From Nocardiopsis sp. CC223A (GTDB lineage: Bacteria; Actinomycetota; Actinomycetes; Streptosporangiales; Streptosporangiaceae), in contig NZ_JASFDV010000056.1 of the NCBI RefSeq assembly GCF_030766825.1, forward strand, positions 1 through 48,409: a stretch of 48,409 nucleotides of DNA. Direction: 5' to 3'. How positions within the stretch are numbered: the first letter of the stretch is position 1; each line of letters opens with the position of its first letter. Below the pieces are notes generated by a model. The model had not been told where the DNA came from and made no database searches. It saw only the letters and a program-made list of their open reading frames with translations. Of this stretch, positions 9,410-22,344 are shown piece by piece. Made by a program: the position numbers and the translations under genes.

Positions 9410-9856
9410 ATGCGCTACATGATGTCGATCATGTCCGACCCGCAGGCCGAGGCGAACACCGAGATGACCCCGGAGGTCTTCGAGGCGATGGCCGCCTACA
9501 ACGAGGAGCTGGTCAAGGCCGGCGTGCTGCTCGCCGGGGACGGCCTGGCGCCCTCCGCCGAGGCCACCCGGGTCACCTTCTCCGACGGGAAGGCGCGGGT
9601 GACCGACGGCCCCTTCGCCGAGGCCAAGGAGTTCATCGCCGGGTACTGGATCCTCCAGGTGTCCTCGCCCGAGGAGGCCGTGGAGTGGGCCAAGCGCTGC
9701 CCCCACCCCCCGGCGGGCGACTCCACCGAGATGAGCCTGGTCCTGCGCCGGATCATGGACACCGACGACTTCAGCGACGAGCTGATGCCCGGGGAGCTCA
9801 AGGAGCGCGAGCGCGAACTGCGTCGGCAGAACGCCCACGAGGCCCACGAGGGCTGA
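9410..9856 (+). CDS. DGPF/YCII-domain protein
   Basis: 148 residues of the YCII-related DGPF family: the start MRYMMSIMSDP is typical and DGPFAEAKEF is the name-giving motif. DGPF proteins are found next to ECF42 sigma factors and are thought to be their main targets; their biochemical role is unsettled. The gene ends 171 bp before the sigma gene, with a large inverted repeat between. A TGTCGA-N17-CGAC promoter candidate lies upstream, suggesting autoregulation. The C-terminus is highly charged. Confidence 0.88.
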   Translation: MRYMMSIMSDPQAEANTEMTPEVFEAMAAYNEELVKAGVLLAGDGLAPSAEATRVTFSDGKARVTDGPFAEAKEFIAGYWILQVSSPEEAVEWAKRCPHPPAGDSTEMSLVLRRIMDTDDFSDELMPGELKERERELRRQNAHEAHEG

Positions 9857-9866
9857 CCGCGACGAT

Positions 9867-9955
9867 GTGCGGCGGCTTCTCCGGCGGGTCCGACTCACGG
9901 GCCGACCGGCTGTCTTCCACGGGAGCTGTCGGCCCGCCCGGAGAAGCCGCCGCAC
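9867..9955. repeat. Long inverted repeat between DGPF and sigma genes
   Basis: GTGCGGCGGCTTCTCCGG (9867-9884) has its exact reverse complement at 9938-9955. The interior also pairs, through CGGGCCGAC and GTCGGCCCG. The whole can fold into an 89-nt stem. It may be a terminator or attenuator that lowers sigma factor expression relative to the DGPF gene. Confidence 0.8.
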
Positions 9956-10027
9956 GCGACCGGACGGGCGCCCGTGACTCCCGGCACCGGGTTGCGGTGA
10001 GGCGGCTCACGGTGCTCTGATGGGCCC

Positions 10028-11368
10028 GTGAGCCACACCGATGCCCGGCGCGCGGTGGAGGCGGTCTGGCGTATCGAGTCGGCCCGCCTCGTCGCAGCGC
10101 TCACCCGCATGGTCGGCGACGTCGGCCTCGCCGAGGAGTTCGCCCAGGACGCGCTGGTCAGCGCTTTGGAGAAGTGGCCGCAGGAGGGTGTGCCGGACCG
10201 GCCCGGCGCCTGGCTGACCACCGTCGCCAAGCGCCGCGTCGTCGACCGCTGGCGGCGCGACGAGCGCTTCCAGGACCGCATGGTCGAACTGGGGCGCCAG
10301 GTCGTCGAGAACGACGGGCAGGGCGGGTTCGACGCCGTCCTGGAGGAGGACTACGGCGACGACCTGCTCCGGCTGATGTTCGTGTGCTGCCACCCGGTGC
10401 TGTCCACGCAGGCGCGGGTCGCCCTGACCCTGCGGATGCTGGGCGGCCTGACCACCGAGGAGATCGCCCGCGCCTTCCTGGTGCCCGAACCGACCGTCGC
10501 CCAGCGCATCGTCCGGGCCAAGCGCACCCTGGCCGAGAAGAAGGTGCCCTTCGAGGTGCCCGTCGGCGGGGACCGCGACGCCCGGGTGGCCTCCGTGCTG
10601 GAGGTCGTCTACCTCGTGTTCAACGAGGGGTACGCGGCGACCTCGGGCGACAGCCTGCTGCGCCCCGAGCTGTGCGAGGAGGCCATGCGGCTGGGCCGGG
10701 TGCTCGCCGGACTGCTCCCGCAGGAGCGCGAGGTGCACGGCCTGCTCGCGCTGATGGAGCTGCACGCCTCCCGGTTCCGTGCCCGGGTCGCCCCGGACGG
10801 GTCCCCGGTGCCGCTCGCCGAGCAGGACCGCTCCCGCTGGGACCGGATGCTCATCACCCGCGGCATGGCGTCGCTGCTGCGCTCGCTGCCGCCCGACCCC
10901 GCGCAGCCGCGCGGCCCCTACGCCCTCCAGGCGGCGATCGCCGCCGAGCACGCCCGGGTCCCGGACCCGGAGGACACCGACTGGACCGTCATCTCCGCCC
11001 TCTACCTGGCGCTGGCCCGGCAGACCGGGTCGCCGGTGGTAGAGCTCAACCGGGCGGTGGCGGTGTCGATGGCCCACGGCCCGGCGGCCGCCCTGGAGAT
11101 CGTCGACTCCCTCAACGGACACCTGGACGGCTACCACCTGCTCCCGTCCGTCCGCGGCGACCTGCTCGAACGCCTGGGCCGCGCGAAGGAGGCCGAGGGG
11201 GAGTACCGCCGCGCCGCCGCACTCACCCGCAACGAACGCGAACGCTCCCTGCTCCTGGACCGCGCCGCCCGCCTCGCCTCCGTCTCCCGCGTCACCGGGC
11301 TTCCCACCGTCTCGCTCGGGGGCGTCATCACCACGGAGGACGTACGGGAATTGGAGGACGAGGACTGA
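10028..11368 (+). CDS. ECF42-like RNA polymerase sigma factor with C-terminal extension
   Basis: 446 residues from a GTG start. Region 2 covers about residues 15-90 (LAEEFAQDALVSALEKWP, PGAWLTTVAKRRVVDRWRR) and region 4 about 115-180 (STQARVALTLRMLGGLTTEEIARAFLVPE). A long helical DUF6596/TPR-like extension of about 250 residues follows. The extension and the DGPF neighbour define the ECF42 group, where the C-terminal part is needed for activity and no classical anti-sigma factor is known. The only ATG nearby, at 10020, is out of frame, so GTG is the best start. The 3' end is 22 bp from the convergent toxin gene. Confidence 0.9.
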   Translation: MSHTDARRAVEAVWRIESARLVAALTRMVGDVGLAEEFAQDALVSALEKWPQEGVPDRPGAWLTTVAKRRVVDRWRRDERFQDRMVELGRQVVENDGQGGFDAVLEEDYGDDLLRLMFVCCHPVLSTQARVALTLRMLGGLTTEEIARAFLVPEPTVAQRIVRAKRTLAEKKVPFEVPVGGDRDARVASVLEVVYLVFNEGYAATSGDSLLRPELCEEAMRLGRVLAGLLPQEREVHGLLALMELHASRFRARVAPDGSPVPLAEQDRSRWDRMLITRGMASLLRSLPPDPAQPRGPYALQAAIAAEHARVPDPEDTDWTVISALYLALARQTGSPVVELNRAVAVSMAHGPAAALEIVDSLNGHLDGYHLLPSVRGDLLERLGRAKEAEGEYRRAAALTRNERERSLLLDRAARLASVSRVTGLPTVSLGGVITTEDVRELEDED

Positions 11369-11390
11369 CAGCGGGCGGCCCCGGAGGGGG

Positions 11391-11810
11391 TCAGAGCGTG
11401 CCCGCGGGGACGATCCATGAGACGGGTTGCCCGGTGACGTCGGCGATCAGGTCGTAGTCCTTGTCGTAGTGGACCACGGTCGCTCCGTGGACCTCGGCCG
11501 TGGCCGCGATGATCAGGTCGGGCAGGGCTCGCCGATGGTGCCCCTTGCGGGCCAGCTCGTGCTGGACCTCCAGAGCGCGCCGCATCGCCTCGTTGCCGGT
11601 CTCCAACCATGGCAGGAGGCCGTACTGCTCCTTGAGGCGCTCGTAGTCCCTCGTGTTGCGGGCGGAGTAGAGCAACTCCAGGGCGATCATCTCGCACATG
11701 GCGATCGACCCGCCGGACGAGACGAGGCCGTGCAGGCGATCCCGGGCCTCGGGGCTGCGCCGCACCATCTCGTAGGCGGACTTGTCGACCAGGTACAGGG
11801 TCAGCGCCAT
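11391..11810 (-). CDS. PIN-domain toxin, VapC-like
   Basis: 139 residues of a PIN-domain ribonuclease. The N-terminal acidic residue is in YLVDKSAYE, the second acidic site near CEMIALELLYS, and the third in ALPDLIIAATAEVHGATVVHYDKDYDLIA. These are the Mg-binding carboxylates of VapC toxins. Its start overlaps the antitoxin end by 10 bp, the usual coupled arrangement. Target RNA unknown. Confidence 0.9.
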   Translation of the reverse strand: MALTLYLVDKSAYEMVRRSPEARDRLHGLVSSGGSIAMCEMIALELLYSARNTRDYERLKEQYGLLPWLETGNEAMRRALEVQHELARKGHHRRALPDLIIAATAEVHGATVVHYDKDYDLIADVTGQPVSWIVPAGTL

Positions 11811-12001
11811 GCTTCCCCCATCGTCTGTTCGTCCAGGTCCAGGTCCAGGTCACCGATGAGGTCGATGAACCGGTGCGACCTGCGGCGGGCGGCGATCTCC
11901 CGGAGCGCGCGGTTGACGGTCTCGACCTTGGTGGTGGTGCCGAGTTCCTCGGCGGCTGCGGCCAGCGCATCCTCGTCGAGGTCGATGACGGTTCTGGACA
12001 T
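11801..12001 (-). CDS. VapB-like antitoxin
   Basis: 66 residues. SRTVIDLDEDALAAAAEELG is typical of the ribbon-helix-helix antitoxins of the VapB group in actinomycetes, and TKVETVNRALREIAARRR continues it; the C-terminal part would wrap the toxin. Start at 12001 is favoured because AAGGGGTGG precedes it; an in-frame GTG lies nine bases further up. Confidence 0.88.
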   Translation of the reverse strand: MSRTVIDLDEDALAAAAEELGTTTKVETVNRALREIAARRRSHRFIDLIGDLDLDLDEQTMGEAWR

Positions 12002-12019
12002 AGCGACCACCCCTTGTTT

Positions 12020-12048
12020 GATATCCCCTTGGTCTCTCTCATGATATC
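12020..12048. promoter_or_regulatory. Possible vapBC operator: two GATATC sites
   Basis: GATATC occurs at 12020-12025 and 12043-12048, in a short AT-richer stretch just upstream of the antitoxin gene. VapBC pairs repress themselves by binding paired palindromes near their promoter, so this is a reasonable operator candidate, judged by position only. Confidence 0.3.
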
Positions 12049-12132
12049 TCTTCCGGAGGATTTTTGATGTGGGTTCTGCCGGTGGCAGTAAACGGTGGCG
12101 CGTATCGCCCTGAACCAGACAGACTGCCCGCC

Positions 12133-13122
12133 ATGAGACTTCTGGTACTGGGTGGCACGGAGTTCGTCGGGCGCGCCGTCGTCGAGGACGCTTTGGAGCG
12201 GGGGTGGGACGTCACCGTCCTGCACCGCGGGACCCGGCAGGCCCCGCCGGGCGCGGCCGTGCTGCACGGCGACCGGCTGGCCCCCGACGGCCTGGCCGAG
12301 CTGGAGAAGGGCGAGTGGGACGCCGTCGTCGACACCTGGTCGGCGGCGCCGCGGGTGGTGGCGGAGTCCGCCCGCCTGCTGGCGGACCGGGTGGGCCGCT
12401 ACTCCTACATCTCCAGCTGCTCCGTCTACACCTTCCCCTCGGCGCCGGGCTCCGACGAGTCCTGGCCGACGGTGGACGGCGACCCCGGGTCCGGCGGCAC
12501 CGACTACCCGGCCGACAAGCGCGGCGGCGAACTGGCCGGCGAGGCGGTCTTCGGCGACCGCTTCCTGTCCGTGCGGGCCGGGCTCATCCTGGGCCCCTAC
12601 GAGAACATCGGCCGCCTGCCCTGGTGGCTGAACCGGATCGCCCGGGGCGGCCCCTTCCCGGCCCCCGGCCCGGCCGAACTGCCCATCCAGTACGTGGACG
12701 CCCGCGACCTGGCCGCCTGGACCCTGGACGCCACCGCGGCCGGGCACTCCGGCCCGTTCAACCTGGTGAGCCCGCCCGGACACGCCACCATGGGCGGGCT
12801 GATCGACGCCTGCACCGCCGCCACCGGCTCCGACGCCGAGCCCGTGTGGCTCACCCCCGAGCAGGTGGCCGCGGCCGGGGTCGAGGCCTGGTCGCAGCTG
12901 CCGGTGTGGATCCCGCCGGGCGAGCTGCACGCGTCCCTGCACGACAACGACGTCTCCCGCGCGGTGGCCGCCGGGCTGCGCTGCCGCCCGGTCGCCGAGA
13001 CCGTCGCCGACACCTGGGAGTGGCTGGTGTCCATCGGCGGCACCGCCCCGCAGCGCCCGGACCGACCGGCCGTGGGCCTGCCCGCGGGCGCCGAGGAGCG
13101 GCTGCTGGCCGGACGCGCCTGA
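12133..13122 (+). CDS. NAD-dependent epimerase/reductase (extended SDR)
   Basis: 329 residues. A Rossmann start MRLLVLGGTEFVGRAVVE, the SYISSCSVY strand with the catalytic Ser, and YPADK as the YxxxK catalytic pair. The C-terminal part has substrate-domain features (YVDARDLAAWTLDA). The start is set by alignment of the dinucleotide-binding loop; there is no clear ribosome site, and the frame is open 69 bp further up. Divergent from vapB, convergent with clpB. Substrate unknown. Confidence 0.82.
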   Translation: MRLLVLGGTEFVGRAVVEDALERGWDVTVLHRGTRQAPPGAAVLHGDRLAPDGLAELEKGEWDAVVDTWSAAPRVVAESARLLADRVGRYSYISSCSVYTFPSAPGSDESWPTVDGDPGSGGTDYPADKRGGELAGEAVFGDRFLSVRAGLILGPYENIGRLPWWLNRIARGGPFPAPGPAELPIQYVDARDLAAWTLDATAAGHSGPFNLVSPPGHATMGGLIDACTAATGSDAEPVWLTPEQVAAAGVEAWSQLPVWIPPGELHASLHDNDVSRAVAAGLRCRPVAETVADTWEWLVSIGGTAPQRPDRPAVGLPAGAEERLLAGRA

Positions 13123-13318
13123 CGGCCCCGGCCGCCGTGGACGGTGTCCGGCCCCGCGAGAACGGAGCGTGCCCACGGAGCCCGCCGTCGTCTTCTCCGG
13201 CCGGAAGGGTTCCTCCGGACGCTCCGACGGCGGGTCGGCCGCCGCCCCGGGCGACCCCGGCGACGGTGGCGGGAGCGACGGCGGTGGCGACGCGGGCCGA
13301 AACCCCGGACATGCGGGA

Positions 13319-13343
13319 GGGGCCGCCCGGACCGGGCGGCCCC
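13319..13343. terminator. Terminator hairpin after clpB
   Basis: A 12-bp perfect stem, GGGGCCGCCCGG (13319-13330) and CCGGGCGGCCCC (13332-13343), with a one-base centre. It lies 17 bp beyond the clpB stop and can serve the convergent epimerase gene as well. Confidence 0.8.
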
Positions 13344-13360
13344 TGCCGTGCATCGCGGTG

Positions 13361-15973
<2,613 letters not shown>

Positions 15974-16061
15974 GCGCGCGGTGACTCCTTTCGCAAGTCG
16001 TGTCACGCGGAGTGATGTATCGCGGCCGACCGGGCCCCGTTCCGCCGTGCCGGGGCGGCCG

Positions 16062-16550
16062 TCAGGCCTCGTCGCCGCCGATCCGGTCGGGACCGGGGCC
16101 CTCCGGCGCGGAGTCCCCCCGCTGGCCGTCGCCCTCGGCGGTGTTGAAGATCGTCACGCGGGTGCGCCGGACCAGTTCGCCGCGCACCGCGGTCCCGCTC
16201 TCGGAGCGGGGCGGGTGGGCGGTGGCCCGCCGGGCCACCGCCCGGCGCGCCGCCTCCAGTTCGTTGGCCAGGTGGAACACCTGCTCGCGCAGCTGCTCCA
16301 CCTCGTGTTCGAGTTCCAGGATCCGCTTGATCCCGGCCAGGTTGATGCCCTCCTCCTGCGACAGCCGCTGCACCTCGCGCAGTGTCTGCACGTCGCGCAT
16401 GGAGTAGCGTCTACCGCGTCCGGAGGCCCGGCCCGGGGACACGATCCCCAGCCGGTCGTACTGCCGCAGCGTCTGCGGGTGCATGCCCGCCAACTCGGCC
16501 GCCACGGATATCACGTAGACCGGCGCGTCCACGCCGAAGGAGTCGTTCAT
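16062..16550 (-). CDS. hspR: Heat-shock repressor HspR (MerR family)
   Basis: 162 residues. A MerR-type helix-turn-helix ([22 protein letters not shown], then [31 protein letters not shown]) followed by a leucine-rich dimerisation helix and a disordered polar tail. HspR binds HAIR operators with DnaK as co-repressor, giving feedback on heat-shock gene expression. It begins five bases after the dnaJ stop, the standard actinobacterial arrangement. A HAIR element lies upstream of dnaK. Confidence 0.95.
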   Translation of the reverse strand: MNDSFGVDAPVYVISVAAELAGMHPQTLRQYDRLGIVSPGRASGRGRRYSMRDVQTLREVQRLSQEEGINLAGIKRILELEHEVEQLREQVFHLANELEAARRAVARRATAHPPRSESGTAVRGELVRRTRVTIFNTAEGDGQRGDSAPEGPGPDRIGGDEA

Positions 16551-16555
16551 CGGTC

Positions 16556-17722
16556 TCACGCACCCTTCGCCCGCGCTTCGAGCCCGTCGCGCGGGTCGTG
16601 GTCGGACGTCGCCGCGCGGAACTTCTCCAGGGCCTCGCGGGCGTCGCCGTTGAGGTTCTTGGGGACGGAGACCTCCAGGGTGACGATCATGTCGCCGGTG
16701 GTGCCGTCCTTGCGGGTGGCGCCCTTGCCGCGCACCCGCAGCTTGTGGCCGTTCTGCGTACCCGGCGGCACCTTGACCGTCACCGGGAAGCCGCCCAGGG
16801 TCGGGATGCGCACGTCGGCGCCGAGCACCGCCTCGGGGAACGTGACCGGAACGGTGATCGTGACGTTGTCGCCGGTCCTGCCGAACACCGGGTGCTCCTT
16901 CACGTGGACGACGACGTACAGGTCGCCCGCGGGCCCGCCGTTCTCGCCCGGCGCGCCCTTGCCCTTGATGCGGATGCGCTGGCCGTCGGCCACCCCGGCG
17001 GGGATGCGCGTCTGGATGGTGCGGGTGCTCTTGCCGCGCCCGCTGCCGTGGCAGGTGTCGCAGGGGTCGTCGACGACCAGGCCGCGCCCCTTGCACTCGC
17101 TGCACGGCTCCGACAGCGAGAAGCCGCCGAGGTTGGTGTTCTCGTGCCCGGTGCCCGAGCACTTGGGGCACATCCGCGGGGCGGTGCCCGCCTTGGCCCC
17201 GGTCCCCTTACAGGTGGGACAGGGCGCTTCGCTGGCCAACTGGAAGGAGCGGGTCACCCCGTCCGCGGCCTCCCGGAAGGTCAGGGTGGCCTCGGTCTCG
17301 ACGTCGGAGCCGCGCCTGCTGCGCGTGCCGGTGCCGCCGCGGCCCCGGCCGCCGAACAGGCCGCCGAACAGGTCGCTGAGCCGCTCGCCGCCGGTGCCCC
17401 CGCTACCGGCGGTGCCGCCCTGGCCGAACAGATCGCTCATGTCGAACCCGCCCGGACCGGTCCCCCCGCCGGGCCGGTACGAGCCGCCGAACAGGGACCG
17501 CGCGTCGTCGTACTCCTTGCGGCGCTTGTCGTCCGACAGGACGTTGTACGCCTCGGAGATCTCCTTGAAGCGGCCCTCCGCCGCGGGGTCGCCGGTGTTG
17601 GCGTCGGGATGGTTCTCACGTGCCAGTTTGCGGTAGGACGACTTGATCTCGTCCTTGGAGGCGGTCTTTGAGACTCCGAGGACCTTGTAGTAGTCCTTCT
17701 CCAGGTAGTCCTTGGTGCTCAT
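16556..17722 (-). CDS. dnaJ: Chaperone protein DnaJ
   Basis: 388 residues, full-length type I J-protein. J-domain at the N-terminus with HPD (NHPDANTG), a Gly/Phe-rich linker, then four zinc-binding repeats [24 protein letters not shown] and CDTCHGSG, and the C-terminal substrate domain. It stimulates DnaK ATPase and delivers clients. Third gene of the operon, after grpE. Confidence 0.97.
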   Translation of the reverse strand: MSTKDYLEKDYYKVLGVSKTASKDEIKSSYRKLARENHPDANTGDPAAEGRFKEISEAYNVLSDDKRRKEYDDARSLFGGSYRPGGGTGPGGFDMSDLFGQGGTAGSGGTGGERLSDLFGGLFGGRGRGGTGTRSRRGSDVETEATLTFREAADGVTRSFQLASEAPCPTCKGTGAKAGTAPRMCPKCSGTGHENTNLGGFSLSEPCSECKGRGLVVDDPCDTCHGSGRGKSTRTIQTRIPAGVADGQRIRIKGKGAPGENGGPAGDLYVVVHVKEHPVFGRTGDNVTITVPVTFPEAVLGADVRIPTLGGFPVTVKVPPGTQNGHKLRVRGKGATRKDGTTGDMIVTLEVSVPKNLNGDAREALEKFRAATSDHDPRDGLEARAKGA

Positions 17723-17803
17723 CGACTGAGTGCCTTCTCCCGCTGATCTGATCGCGTCCGATGTTTCCAGGTGGCCCCGGCCCGCCCGGGACCGGGGTCG
17801 GCC

Positions 17804-17831
17804 CTCCGGGCCACCCGAGGGTGGCCCGGAG
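17804..17831. repeat. Hairpin between grpE and dnaJ
   Basis: CTCCGGGCCACCC (17804-17816) and its perfect complement (17819-17831) form a 13-bp stem with a two-base loop in the 126-bp gap. Inside an operon such a stem could attenuate, process or stabilise the transcript. Confidence 0.75.
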
Positions 17832-17848
17832 AGCCGCGGGTCGCCCCG

Positions 17849-18547
17849 CTACTCGTCGTCGGCCCTGCCGCCGGAGTCCTCCGCGCCCTCGTCGGACGCT
17901 TCGGCGGGGTCGGGCGCCCCGGCGCCCTCCACCGGGTCCCCGACGACCACACGGGCCGGGCGCAGGACCCGCTCACCCATCCGGTACCCCGGCTGGAAGA
18001 CCTCCACCACCGTCTGCACCGTGATGTCCGGGACCGGGATCAGGGTCAGCGCCTCGTGGATCTTCGGGTCGAAGTCGTCGCCCTGCTCCGCGAACCGCTC
18101 CAGGCCCAGCTTGGCGACCGCGCCCTCCAGGGCCTCGCCCACCGCCTTGAACCCGCCGGTGAGCTCGTCGTGGTCGCGGGCCCGGCCGATGTCGTCCAGG
18201 ATCGGCAGGAGTTCACCCAGGACCTGGGCGGTGGCGACCTCTCGGACGGCCACCCGGTCCCGCTCGACGCGCTTGCGGTAGTTGGAGTACTCCGCCTGCA
18301 CGCGCTTGATGTCGTTGGTGAGCTCCACGACCCGCTCGTCGGCGTTGATCGCCTCGGACACCACCTGCTCGGGGGTGTCGGGGATCTCGATGCCCTCGAC
18401 CTCCTCGGTGTCGGCCTCGGCCTCCTCCGCGGCGGTCTCGCGCACCTCCCCGGTCTCCGGGTCGATGCGGCGGTTGTCGCGGATCACCGGCCCCCGGCGC
18501 TCCTCACCGTCGCCGTTGGTGCCGTTCGTGCTGTCAGACTGCGCCAT
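17849..18547 (-). CDS. grpE: Nucleotide exchange factor GrpE
   Basis: 232 residues. An acidic disordered N-terminus, a long coiled coil (about 75-130, QAEYSNYRKRVERDR), then the GrpE head with VLGELLPILDDIGRARDHDE and VVEVFQPGYRMGERVLRPARVVVG. It resets DnaK by releasing ADP. The gene starts 36 bp after dnaK. The C-terminus is again acidic and variable. Confidence 0.96.
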   Translation of the reverse strand: MAQSDSTNGTNGDGEERRGPVIRDNRRIDPETGEVRETAAEEAEADTEEVEGIEIPDTPEQVVSEAINADERVVELTNDIKRVQAEYSNYRKRVERDRVAVREVATAQVLGELLPILDDIGRARDHDELTGGFKAVGEALEGAVAKLGLERFAEQGDDFDPKIHEALTLIPVPDITVQTVVEVFQPGYRMGERVLRPARVVVGDPVEGAGAPDPAEASDEGAEDSGGRADDE

Positions 18548-18583
18548 CTGGGACGCGCCCTCCTTCCTCTCGGCCGAAGCGGG

Positions 18584-20422
<1,839 letters not shown>

Positions 20423-20493
20423 GTTGCTTCCTCCGTCAAAGTTGAGTCGTTCGGGCGTAAGTTTGCTTCGTCCGGCGAGGGATGTCAAGTCAG

Positions 20494-20512
20494 TTGAGTC
20501 TGGTCGACTCAA
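20494..20512. promoter_or_regulatory. HAIR operator (HspR binding site)
   Basis: TTGAGT (20494-20499), seven bases, ACTCAA (20507-20512): the core of the known HAIR consensus CTTGAGT-N7-ACTCAAG with all twelve core positions matched. It lies 72-90 bp upstream of the dnaK start. A TTGACA (minus strand) just downstream may be a -35. A lone half-site TTGAGT at 20442-20447 lies nearer the gene. Confidence 0.88.
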
Positions 20513-20769
20513 TTTACTTTCTACGACCTGACAACGAGCGACCCTGCGGGGTTGTTCCCGACTCCAGGGGTTTTCACGAGGAAGATGGCGGAACCCCGGG
20601 GGAACCCGGGGGGATCCTTGACCGTGGTCCGGGGGCGACCCCGAGAAGAACCAGGGACGACCCCGGGGTGGCGCGCGCCGCCACCATCCCGGCGGTACTT
20701 CCCTGGAATTCTTCTCCTCCGAACCTGTTACAAGCCCGGCCCCGCCCGGACCCCCGACAGAGCATCGCG

Positions 20770-20990
20770 CCACCCCCGCCCCAGGGGTTGTTCACCCGCC
20801 CGGGGCGCCCCGGAGGGCGTCGCGCCTGCCCCGGAACCCGGGGGTTACCCACCCGAGCGGGAACCCCCGGCCATATCCGGAGGGCGTCGCGCCTCCTCCG
20901 CCGCAGGGGGTCTCCCACCCGCCCGGGACGCCCAGCCATAGCCGGAAGGCGAACCGGGGCCCTGGCCCCGGGGGGTTGTCCACCCGACCG
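20770..20990. repeat. Degenerate 65-68-bp tandem repeats
   Basis: GGAGGGCGTCGCGCCT occurs at 20811-20826 and again 68 bp later (20879-20894), with a diverged third copy about 65 bp further (GGAAGGCGAACC). Each is followed by GGGGGTT/GTCT-type sequence and CCACCCG(C/A). Three to four units can be followed. Function unknown. Confidence 0.6.
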
Positions 20991-21062
20991 GAATGCTCAG
21001 CCCGAGCCGTGTCACGCCAGTGGGGTGCCCGGCCATAGGGGGTCTTCGCGACAGAGGTGAAG

Positions 21063-21090
21063 GTTTCCAAAAGCTCAGCCGCTTGGAAAC
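21063..21090. repeat. Stem-loop GTTTCCAA/TTGGAAAC
   Basis: GTTTCCAA at 21063-21070 pairs with TTGGAAAC at 21083-21090 across a 12-base loop. The AT content is unusual for the region. It could be a relic of an insertion or a small terminator. Confidence 0.5.
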
Positions 21091-21203
21091 GGACGGGGCG
21101 CTACGCGTGGGCCCGGCCCCGGCCGCAGTCGGCGCCCGGCAGCTTGTGGAGAGCATCGTTGGGCGCACACCCTGGGTGGTGGGGGTGTGATCGCCGGAGC
21201 CGG

Positions 21204-21222
21204 GTGCACGCGGAGCGTGCAC
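21204..21222. repeat. Tight hairpin GTGCACGC/GCGTGCAC
   Basis: An eight-base perfect stem with a three-base GGA loop (21204-21211, 21215-21222). There is no nearby gene end to make it a terminator. Confidence 0.55.
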
Positions 21223-21470
21223 ACCCGCACCGCCCGGGGTGGGAGGCAATGGTCCGCCTGCAAAGGACAGGATGCTCCACGCTCGTTTGAAAGCCCGACC
21301 ACAGGTGGGGTGACCCCGGTGGTGCCCGCCCTCCGTCACCGAAGGGGGGTTGAGGGAGGCGTCCCCGCGACCCCCGCCCCAGAGAGATGGACTCCGACGT
21401 GTCCGCCGCCTCCGCCCCAACGAATCGAAGCCCGGCGCCTCTTCGCCCCGGGTACCCGGGATGAAGATGG

Positions 21471-21678
21471 TGTCCCATCGAGTGGTGTGACTTTTCCGGC
21501 CCTGTTCCCACGGATGCGCGTCAGCGGTGCCGGGCGGATCGGTGCACCGCCGCCTCCGGCGGCTTCTTCATCCCGGTCAGCGGGCCGCCGGTACGCGGCG
21601 GCCCGCCCGGCTTCGGCCGACCATCGCGATGACCCGCAAGGACGCACCCGCGCGAAAATCACACCACTCCCGGGGACG
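21471..21678 (+). mobile_element. MITE-like element, copy A (208 bp)
   Basis: It begins TGTCCCATCGAGTGGTGTGA (21471-21490) and ends with a near-complement (21655-21678), so it has terminal inverted repeats of about 24 bp. It contains no coding sequence. The interior, e.g. TTTTCCGGCCCTGTTCC near the left end and CATCGCGATGACC near the right, matches copy B at 21985-22195 along its whole length in inverted orientation. CGGGATGAAGA occurs on both sides (21457-21467 and 21683-21693) and may be a target duplication. Family unknown; the ends remind me of IS256-type insertion sequences of actinomycetes. Confidence 0.7.
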
Positions 21679-21696
21679 TGACCGGGATGAAGACCG

Positions 21697-21852
21697 CCCT
21701 CCCCAGCCCAGAGGGGTGAACCCCGGCCGTATTCGCCCTCCCCAGCCCAGAGGGGTGAACCCCGGCCGTACTCGTCCTCCCCAGCCCAGAGGGGTGAACC
21801 CCGGCCGTACTCGTCCTCCCCAATCCAGAGGGGTGAACCCCGACCGTGTCCG
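21697..21852. repeat. 39-bp tandem array, four units
   Basis: Four head-to-tail units with CCAGCCCA at 21703, 21742 and 21781 and the variant CCAATCCA at 21820: an exact period of 39. Each unit holds GGGGTGAACCCC, a four-base stem with a TGAA loop. The units are nearly identical, so the amplification is recent. Although 39 is a multiple of three, I see no ribosome site or gene. It lies between the two MITE-like copies. Confidence 0.9.
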
Positions 21853-21984
21853 CTACCTCTACTACCTCCACATCAAAGGGTGTGGCGGCACGTTTCCACT
21901 GACCTCAAGCCCAGCGGCGAAGGTCGCGCGCACGCCTCCCGACACCCCGGGCGGCCAGGGCGGTCAGTGCGGCCAGGGCGGTCA

Positions 21985-22195
21985 TGTCCCCTGAAGCGGT
22001 GTGGCTTTCACGCGGGTGCGTCCTCACAGGAGGTCATCGCGATAATCGGCTGATGCCGGACGATCATCGCGCCCTGTCGCCACGATGACCCGGGTGGAAG
22101 CATCGCCGAAGGCGACGACGCACCGATCCGGCCTGCACCGCCGACGCGCGTATCCGTAGGAACAGGGCCGGAAAAGTACACCACCCGGCGGGACA
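21985..22195 (-). mobile_element. MITE-like element, copy B (211 bp, inverted)
   Basis: The ends are TGTCCCCTGAAGCGGTGTGG (21985-22004) and, in reverse complement, TGTCCCGCCGGGTGGTGTAC (22195-22176). Read on the minus strand it follows copy A throughout, including the TTTTCCGGCCCTGTTCC block, the central GGATCGGTGC, and AGGACGCACCCGCG near the other end, with perhaps a quarter of positions changed. No transposase. The divergence suggests independent old insertions, not a fresh duplication. Confidence 0.7.
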
Positions 22196-22269
22196 CCATC
22201 CGGGACGCCACCCGTGGCCACAGCCCTAACCGCCGCGGACACACCTCCTCGGGGGCGTGCCCGAGCCGG

Positions 22270-22336
22270 TGCCCTAGCCCGTGCCCGTGCCCCTGCCCGT
22301 GCCCCCTGCCCCTGCCCCCTGCCCCTGCCCATACCC
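22270..22336. repeat. GTGCCC/CCTGCC microsatellite
   Basis: A run of imperfect hexanucleotides (GTGCCC, CCTGCC) of about 65 bp. Low complexity, no gene. Confidence 0.75.
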
Positions 22337-22344
22337 GTCGGCTC

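Noticed and set aside
15974..16061. HAIR operator in front of clpB
   Set aside because: Only a poor partial match was found; no half-site fits the consensus, so clpB may rely on the upstream operon promoter or an unseen site.
21697..21852. CRISPR array
   Set aside because: Regular 39-bp units without unique spacers, and no cas genes nearby; it is a simple tandem repeat.
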